Below, piece by piece: positions 56,966-64,000 of a DNA stretch of 64,000 bases; position 1 is the first letter of the stretch; every line of letters begins with the position of its first letter. Source of the stretch: Liolophura sinensis (lineage: Eukaryota > Mollusca > Polyplacophora > Chitonida > Chitonidae); assembly GCF_032854445.1 (NCBI RefSeq), contig NC_088303.1:13707501-13771500 (forward strand). The letters run 5' to 3'. A model generated the notes under the pieces. The model ran no database searches. It saw nothing but the letters and a program-made list of their open reading frames with translations, and was not told where the DNA came from. The position numbers were made by a program, and so were the translations under genes.

Positions 56966-57209
56966 GGGTAAGCTGGTTTAGAGGTGGCAGTGATGTACAG
57001 GAAGCACAGAAGGAGGCAAATGTGCTGTAAGAAGACTCCTCATAGGCAGGAGGATCATGGAGAACATTTTTGTTTTTGTGCCTCAAATCCCTTCCACACA
57101 GTACAGGATCCACGGTGTTCAGATACAAATACTGATGAAAAAGAGAAAAATCTCTTAATAAAACGAATCCCTGTTTATATGGTGACACCCATGCCCATAC
57201 CTCTATAGG

Positions 57210-57520
57210 GTTGTTGAAGTTTTTTGGGGTTTAACGTTGTACTTAACAATTTTTCAGTCATATAACGACGAAGGAATCTTATAGTGCATGTCATGTTCCT
57301 CCTCCCCTCTTTTATCTAGTGCTGCATCACTGAGATGACTTACTGAAGGCAAGTAAGCCGCCCCGCCCAAGCCATTATACTGGTACAGGTCAACCAGTCC
57401 TTACACTATCCCCTTCACGCTGAACGCCAAGCAAGGAAGTTACAACTTCCACTTTTAAGGTCTTGCGTGTGAGTCGACCCAGGATTGACCTTGGATCTAT
57501 CGCTCCCGAACAGCAGCAGC
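57210..57520 (+). repeat. Second mollusc-type repeat, longest copy
   Basis: 'gggtttaacgttgtacttaa', 'cagtcatataacgacgaagg', 'ccgccccgcccaagccatta', 'ctggtacaggtcaaccagtc', 'cgctgaacgccaagcaagga' and 'gtgtgagtcgacccaggatt' in order. I recognise this arrangement as a widespread mollusc element. Fragments of it recur at 35535-35885 and near 61545-61680. Confidence 0.65.
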
Positions 57521-57884
57521 GTCCTTGAACATTTGCCACGAATAAGGCAAACACAGAATAAGATTCCTGAGGTTGTGGCACAACCTCTGCTAACAAGGTA
57601 TGGTATACATACACCTTTTATACTGGTTTGAATGGTGATGTGCCACGGGCGAATATGCCACCACTGTGCACGTGGCACACGCTCTCCTAGTTCTGTCATA
57701 AATTCTGCAAACAAACAGATTGTAGCATTACAATTGAATAATGTCAAGCAAACTCTGGTATCTGAAGACAGCATTGCTCAGAAAGTGCCATGCTGTACAC
57801 TCTAAACAGGGCACCATTCTTGAGGATGTACCATAAGAACTGATAATGAGTATTAAACATCTGAGAAAATGGGGGACAAATCTG

Positions 57885-60817
57885 TCACCTATCCTCCAAT
57901 ACTCGCTCTGGGTTTGGATAGGGCACAGCAAACTGCCCACAAAGTTTACGCAATGTTCTTTCATATTCTTTGTTCAATTTTGCAGACTGACGTAATGCAA
58001 ATTTTACATCCTCCACTTCATCAAAGAAGTCCTGTAAGGTAAAGAAAAACGCATTAGTCCTGGCCAATTCCATTTTAGAAGAAATCATTCATTACAAGGC
58101 AATTAAAACTTTATAATAATCCATATAATCAATAAACAATTTTATGTCATCAAAAAAGATTACTTGTAATATCTTAGCTATTAAAAAAACATAACAGACT
58201 GTATCATTGCATGGAAGTGTGACCATAATAACCAAATGTAGCTTACTGGGTCAAGTCCCTTAAGTTCAGCTTTCAACTTCTTGTTTTGCGCAACATACTT
58301 TTCACACTTCGTTTTAAGTTTTGTAAGTTCCTCTGAAAAATACAATAATAATGAGTTCTCTTTAACTGCCTGATAAAGGTCTGTCTCATTTTCTTGTTGG
58401 GCTAGGAGGCAATTCTGGAAATAACTTATTTCATTCAACTGATTGTAAACTAGTACAGTATCTGTCATCGCTAAGTCCATCAATTTCTTTCTTTTTGATG
58501 CGGACCGAATCAGAAGTATGAATGAATAAGTTAACGCTCTACTATAAATGCATGCGTAACAATTCTTAATGAAGAAGTATCGCAAAATTCGCAACAGCTG
58601 TGGCATCTCACGAAAAGTCAATCCCATACGGCTTGGTGTGTTCCTCTACTCAGGGCCTTTGTTAAGTGAAAAACAAGATATTAAAAATATAACCAACTAA
58701 CAGAGAGAGCAACACAGAGCAAAACAAAAGATGTTGAATATTAGAAATAATCGGCTAAGAAAACTTTAGTATGTCTCAGGTAAAAGGCATTTACCGTCAT
58801 GCAATTGTCTTTTATTGGATGACCTTGACTTGTCAACTTTTCTCTGCAGTGTTACATTTTCGGTTTGAAGCTGCCTAACTTTCTCTTCCTCTTCTTTGCT
58901 CTTTCTCTCAAGTTCCACGATTCTGTACTAAAGACACATAAAACAGAAAAACACACATCACAATAGTGTCATTTATTCCCAGAATTTATGCACTAAAGAC
59001 ACACAAGAAAAAATTCAAAAATTCATTTTGAAAACAGAAAAATCACTTTTTGAGTTGAAGACATAAGAAAAAAGTGAAGTTCTGGGTGAACCGTGTCAAT
59101 TCAACTGTAACCAGAAACACCGCGACTGGGCAGAAACCATAAGAGATCAGTGTTCATTATTTCCCATAAATATCCCTTACACACTTAAAATACACTTAAA
59201 AAGAGCACCATTGTCTGAAAACTGTAGTGCAATCACATTTTATCCTCACAACTAAGGCTGAAGATTTGTGGATAAAAGCAAACTACTTGAAATCAAATCA
59301 TAATGTGACATAAACATCAAAACTTATTCTGATGTCAAAGAACTAATCTTCCACCTACATTGAGTGAGCTTATTGTTTCCACATGGGTCATGTTTGTCTT
59401 GACTTCCTTTTCATACCTCTTCATCAGCTGACTATGCATGGACAGAACCCTGAAACAAAAGACATTTGAGCTGTGTGATTGTTGTATGGCCAAAAGTCTG
59501 AAACACGAAAGACATTGAATTCTGCAAATGATACAAGGACAGCAGCCTCTGGAGGACGTGATTAAAATGTAAGCTGGCAAAATTTGCAATTTGAAGTTTT
59601 AATTTCCAAAATTTGTGACATTACCACCACAAAACAATCACTGTATTTATTTATTTCATTGATGTTTAACACTGTATTGAAAAATATTTCACATATTAAA
59701 AATGAGAAGTCAGACTTTAGAACATAAAACCTGGAAGACCTCCAAGAAGAAGCTAGGCCTCTTGTTTAAACAGGAGCTGTCCTATGTTTTAGCCATGGTA
59801 ATCATCACATGCCTTAAAATGAGAAATATGAAGAAAACCATATTTGTACATCTGAATTTTATAGATTATGGACCTTTTACAACATTTTATAGGCTATCCC
59901 AAAGAGGAATCTGTTGTATCGCCTATATATGAAGATTTTAGGTATGATAATGAAATTCATAAACACCACAAACTTGTTCATTTTCTCCAGTTCATTTGAA
60001 GGTGCCGGTTTCTCTTCTCTTTTCTTGGTCAGCCCAAACCCACTGCTATACCAGGCTTTGGGGGGTTCTGTCTGCACATAAACTCTGTCGGAGACAAGAT
60101 ATAACCCTACAGTGTGTTATTACTCGTCAAGATTGGATGGGGAGAGTGGGGGAAGGCTGTGCATCTGTCTGCAAATAAACTCTGTCAGAGACACGATATA
60201 ACCCTACAGTGCGTTATTACTCGTGAACATTGGATGGGGAGAGTGGGGGAAGGCTGTGACGTCTGTCTGCACATAAACCCTGTCCGAGACAAGATACATT
60301 CATACAGTGTGTTATCAATCATCAAGATGGGGGAGGGCTCTGTCTGCACATAAACCATGTTACAATATAACACTGTACTGTATTATAACCCATCACCAAT
60401 TATTCATTTCGTTGTTGCTGATGGAGGTAGAGAAAACTGGAATGCTCAAGGCAAGCCACGGAGCTTTGGCAAACTGCTGACTAGTTGTATGGCATACAGA
60501 CATTTACACCGTATTTGTGCAAGTTGTTACAACATAAACATGTATTGTGTTACCACTGATCAACATGAGTATTTATTGTGTGGTGTATATATCATACTTA
60601 AATAACAGTTCTGGATGAATGACCACAGTTATGCACAGAAACACTATCTCCAAATTCACCCATAATTCCACACTTACTCTCGTGTCGTCACATAATCTCT
60701 CAGCAGGCTCTCTAGCCGGCATTTCTCTTCTAACTCATGCAATCTTCGTTCTATTTTCTGCTTCTCCTGTTTCAACCGGTGAAGCTTCTTTTTCAGAGTT
60801 TCATTTTCTGAGCTCAG
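57885..60817 (-). CDS. CEP290: CEP290-like coiled-coil protein, C-terminal exons (5'-partial)
   Basis: Exons in transcript order: 60817-60678, 60071-59974, 59449-59359, 58927-58795, 58332-58247 and 58031-57885, about 230 residues. The first ('LSSENETLKKKLHRLKQEKQ') and most others are charged coiled coil. The last two join as 'ELKGLDPDFFDEVEDVKFAL', which matches the human CEP290 end 'DLDPDFFEEIEDLKYNY' and its trailing coiled coil. CEP290 builds the Y-links of the ciliary transition zone. Phases agree at all joins except the first: the strong donor at 60677 leaves two bases while the next exon starts in phase 0, so an exon is missing or a weaker donor (exon end at 60692) is used. The stop is TGA 57885-57887, although a GT in the last codons (GATAG|GTGACA) could allow further splicing. 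Confidence 0.7.
60058..60355. repeat. ~97-bp array carrying a repeated 3' splice site of the CEP290-like gene
   Basis: Units begin near 60070, 60167, 60265 and 60342 (spacings 97, 98, 77). Read on the minus strand each contains 'tttatgtgcag' or 'tttatttgcag' followed by 'acaga', the acceptor and first bases of the exon at 60071-59974. The body has 'gagacaagatataaccctac' and 'ggggagagtgggggaaggct'. Confidence 0.8.
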
Positions 60818-63800
60818 CTGTGAATGACATGTGAAACGTACATTTAGTCTTGCATCTACCCATTAAGCCAGGTGTGTGGTTTATTGGCCACCTAAGCATG
60901 GCCATGATTACATATGGTATAACAGCTTGTTCCATAAACTTTTCTTGAACACTTCTATGATTCCAGTGTTGTCCTTAGTATGCTATTATTGTGGGCCAAA
61001 TAATGTGTTTTTCTGTAATTTGGGTCCATTTCTGTGTGCGACCCATGTATATTTATCCGTATACACTATCTGTCATCAGGACAAAACAACAGAATTCCAC
61101 GCTAAGCCTCAATCACATACATCGCTTCTGGGTAATGCCATTTTGTATCTTGTCTGATACCATTAGATTGCCTTGGCTTCTTTCAAAATTTGTCGGCATC
61201 AGTGCCACTCCAATGAAAAACAACTCTTCCAGAACAGAAAGAGAGAGATTCTTAAAATGGTGTAAGACATCCGAACACAATCTGACAAGGCCGAAAATGA
61301 TGGCTCCCAGAAGTGATGTATCCTATGAAGATACAGCAAGGTGTCTGGTCATACTGTCCTTAATGATGGATACCATACAGTGATAAAAAGGCATGGATCA
61401 TTTTTCACTTTTCATTAAAAAAAAATCAAAAAGTAAAAGCTGAATTAATGTTAAGCACACAAACCTACAATGGATCTATGTGAAGAATAAAAATCCCTGT
61501 TAAACGATATTTTTTCAGCCGTCTTAGTATCCAAAGGATTCTGATGTCATGCCAAAGACACCTGCTATGATGCTGAAAGTGACACCATGCTGGACTGTAG
61601 GTCCTACATGACCACCTGCAAGATGCGAAATGTAACTCTTTGTATCGGCCAAAATGAACTGTTGCGAGAGTTACGGAGAATAACTGCTTCTAATGTGTGG
61701 GATCAACAGCAAGCCACATTTACAGGGGCAATAAGTCTTCCCTAGCGTAAACTGATGTCAACTCACATCAGTCACGTGACTTGTATGTACAACTATCAGA
61801 ATGAGATAGGGAAGGCTTTATGCTCTCAGAGTTACATTCTGCAACCAATCCCCTTGCATCATGTGATCGACTAATAGTGGCCTCTTCCAGTCCCCAGCCC
61901 CTCTTCAAGTGCCGTGCTTGCAGAATGGACCACCACATTTTCCATTCAATGAATAAATGTTGAGGTAGATAAATATAAAAAATTAATGAAAATTGCCCAC
62001 AACGTTTATTTTAATTGAACAACATGCTCACACACTCAACAGTGCCATGATATTAATGAAAATACAGGCCTACATGTATTATACATATATCTAAAAATCC
62101 TTTGTTTCTTACATCAACACAGCAGTCCTGTCTAACAACACGCTATCCTGATATTGTTTGGTGCCAGGTAAGAAATATGTGTGAATGGATCTGAATGTTC
62201 CCTACAATACCTAGTTTGCAACATGCTAATCCATCTAGATAGGCTCAAGTGTGCTATTTTAAAATTAAAGACTATTACGATGAATATCAGAATTTTAAAA
62301 TAGGGCACAAAGTTCATCTAGATGGGATCAGGCCACTTCGTACACAAACCGTTTTGTAAGAGGTTACCTCATACCAAAGTTACTTCAAACCACAGTGATC
62401 TCGTACCGTAACTGCGTTGTATAATAACTACTGTAAAGGTATACTGTATGCAGTTACTGTACACTGTTTATAAGCATGCCACAAGGACAACTAATATAAT
62501 ACACACGTTTTTTTTAGTCTTTTGTTTTTTACAGACTGCTGAAACTCCGTCAACGATCTGATCAGAACAAGGGAAATAACCCTATTTCTGGTTGAGAACG
62601 CTGAACCGGACTTCGCAGTACATCCCACCGGTAACATTTTTTTTTTACCTGAGTTTATTATACGAGTCTGTTTGTACAGGTTTTCTCATTTCTAGTTATG
62701 ATATGGATGTTGCAGCCTAGTCAACTTTAATGTACTCACATGAAATATTAAAATGTGAACTCCTAAAATCTTGACTCAGTTGTTTATACTTTAACAATAT
62801 TTCACATATCGGTACTGGTAATGGATTAATTAGCTTTCTCTGCTTAATCTCTGAGCATACTGGTATTTTTAATCATATTCCATTAACTGAGGTGTTAACT
62901 TGTGAGTTTACGTCCATAACAAAAGTTATTTTAATATTTGACATCAACTGTCAATGAGATTATTCACCTGTCTTTATCTTGTAAAACATCAGTTAAATGC
63001 AAATTAAATCATCCAAAACTAATTAAGCACCCTATGTATTCTTTTGATTTTTACTTCCATGTACTTAAAATACAGTGTCTTAATTCAGCTGTTTCATTTA
63101 AATATATACTTGTACCATGTAAACTATTTATTTATATACTATTCACATTTTATTTATGTATGTATATAATATTTAATAGAAAAATAAATAAAATATATAA
63201 CTTTCACTTATGTGCTAATCCAGGTAAACTGGATCATAAAAAATGGCTAAGCTTGTTTTCGGATTATGTCAAGAAGTTCCGCCAGACTTGACCGGACGGT
63301 CACCATCTTGGAAAGCAACATGTAGACCTACAATAACTCCCGAAATACTGCTTAAAGTCCGACAGGCTATACAGCGCTGAATAGAGAATTAAATAGTAAT
63401 ACTGAAAAAAAAAACTCCAAAAAGTCGTGCACTGGTTTTGCATCTGTACTTGATGTCGTCTTTGTGGAAAATCTGTAAAATCAGGCCTGCGGTCAGCATG
63501 CTGCCTGACTGGTTTTAAATGCCCCATAAATTCCACTAAATGACCATAAAAATAACTAAAGAAAAAAACTAGTCTCGTTAAAATTGTTCAGCATGCTTAT
63601 AGTAATCCCCAGTAAACCTTAACCATGGAGTTCCATATGAATAGGGATTAGGTATGCCCTATATTAGGTATGACCTACGGTACTATGGTACGAGGTAACG
63701 TGGGACGAAGTTACAGGGGTACAAAGTTACAGGGGTACGAAGTGACATGAAATCATCTACGTGTAGATGGACTAGCAACATGCGTGTCTAAACACATGCT

Positions 63801-64000
63801 TGTTGTTGTTGCTCTGAATCTCGTACTGAAAGTGTGTCAACCCAAGAAGAGAATGTTTATCGGCCTCCTTCGCAGAACCTGCCATTTTCTTAACTTGAAC
63901 ATCACTCAGAAACTGATATTACCTGTAAGCATGAATGAATGTGTGGAAACTCCATGGTAACACATAACCACACATCAGCTTTATGTCGCCTTTCGCTTTC
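60818..64000. other. Region without a secure gene, possible inverted-repeat element
   Basis: No exon is convincing on either strand. Contains a mollusc repeat fragment around 61545-61680 ('gatgtcatgccaaagacacc') and two related, inverted blocks at about 62313-62430 and 63650-63765. It is probably intron of the CEP290-like gene or its upstream flank. Confidence 0.4.
62313..63765. mobile_element. Possible non-autonomous element with degenerate inverted ends
   Basis: The left block has 'catctagatgggatcaggcc' then 'acttcgtac' and 'gaggttacctcatacc'. The right block, reversed, has 'catctacacgtagatgattt' then 'catgtcacttcgtac'. Both ends are rich in 'tacgaag' and 'gttac' motifs. About 1.45 kb lies between outer ends, with no transposase recognised. 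Target-site duplication not established. Confidence 0.35.

Larger units (their letters stand above)
53346..57884. other. 3' UTR and intergenic region between two convergent genes
   Basis: The first kilobase probably includes the dynein 3' UTR, with AATAAA candidates at 53560-53565 and 54437-54442. A ~35-bp tandem array (54690-55390), a dispersed-repeat copy (56790-56965, minus) and another mollusc repeat (about 57210-57520) follow. I see no convincing gene. Confidence 0.6.

Noticed and set aside
58181-58627. 148-codon minus-strand frame taken as one exon
   Set aside because: Only 58332-58247 has an acceptor, a donor and phases that fit the flanking CEP290-like exons; the rest lacks splice support.
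60991-61383. 130-codon plus-strand frame
   Set aside because: No recognisable domain, start context or neighbouring exons; composition looks like non-coding DNA.
62938-63291. 117-codon plus-strand frame, very rich in Phe, Ile and Tyr
   Set aside because: AT-rich chance frame. The end 'LDHKKWLSLFSDYVKKF' looks more protein-like, but I could not tie it to any family.
63820-63885. Possible first exon on the minus strand, ATG at 63885 in good context ('MAGSAKEADKHSLLGLTH')
   Set aside because: Short, unrecognised, and cannot be linked in phase to the CEP290-like exons without evidence.

Overview
The window is eukaryotic genomic DNA: AT-rich, with about 60 short exons separated by GT-AG introns full of dispersed and tandem repeats. 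Two dispersed repeat families in the introns and intergenic DNA are ones I recognise as common in molluscs: one ending in 'gtgaaatattcttgagtat...aaacac..aataaataaa', the other carrying 'atgccaaagacacc' and 'tgctgagcgccaagca'-like blocks. A mollusc or close lophotrochozoan is the most likely source. No species can be named from the sequence alone.

Bases 2320-53345 (+ strand) hold nearly all of a DNAH5/DNAH8-type outer-arm axonemal dynein heavy chain. I assembled 62 exons that join in one unbroken frame of 4,558 residues. They cover the tail, linker, AAA1-AAA4 P-loops, stalk and microtubule-binding domain, AAA5-AAA6 and C-terminal domain, ending at TAA 53343-53345. Only roughly the first 110 residues should lie upstream of the window. 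A second, homologous copy of exon 38 (31355-31483) looks like an alternative exon.

Bases 53346-57884 are intergenic, with a ~35-bp tandem array and old repeats. Bases 57885-60817 (- strand) carry at least six exons of a coiled-coil gene whose last exons match the C-terminus of CEP290, a ciliary transition-zone protein. The two ciliary genes therefore lie tail to tail. I see no secure exon from 60818 to 64000, which holds a possible inverted-repeat element.

The most unusual signal is a class of tandem arrays grown from splice junctions. In four dynein introns (after exons 3, 28, 29 and 44) the repeat unit begins inside the exon's last bases and runs through its 5' splice site, so each array repeats the exon end plus donor from about 6 to about 40 times. 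In the CEP290-like gene an array repeats a 3' splice site in the same way. Other intron content includes a THAP-domain transposon fossil, a reverse-transcriptase fossil, a long inverted repeat, a 93-bp array and a block rich in ACGAC motifs.
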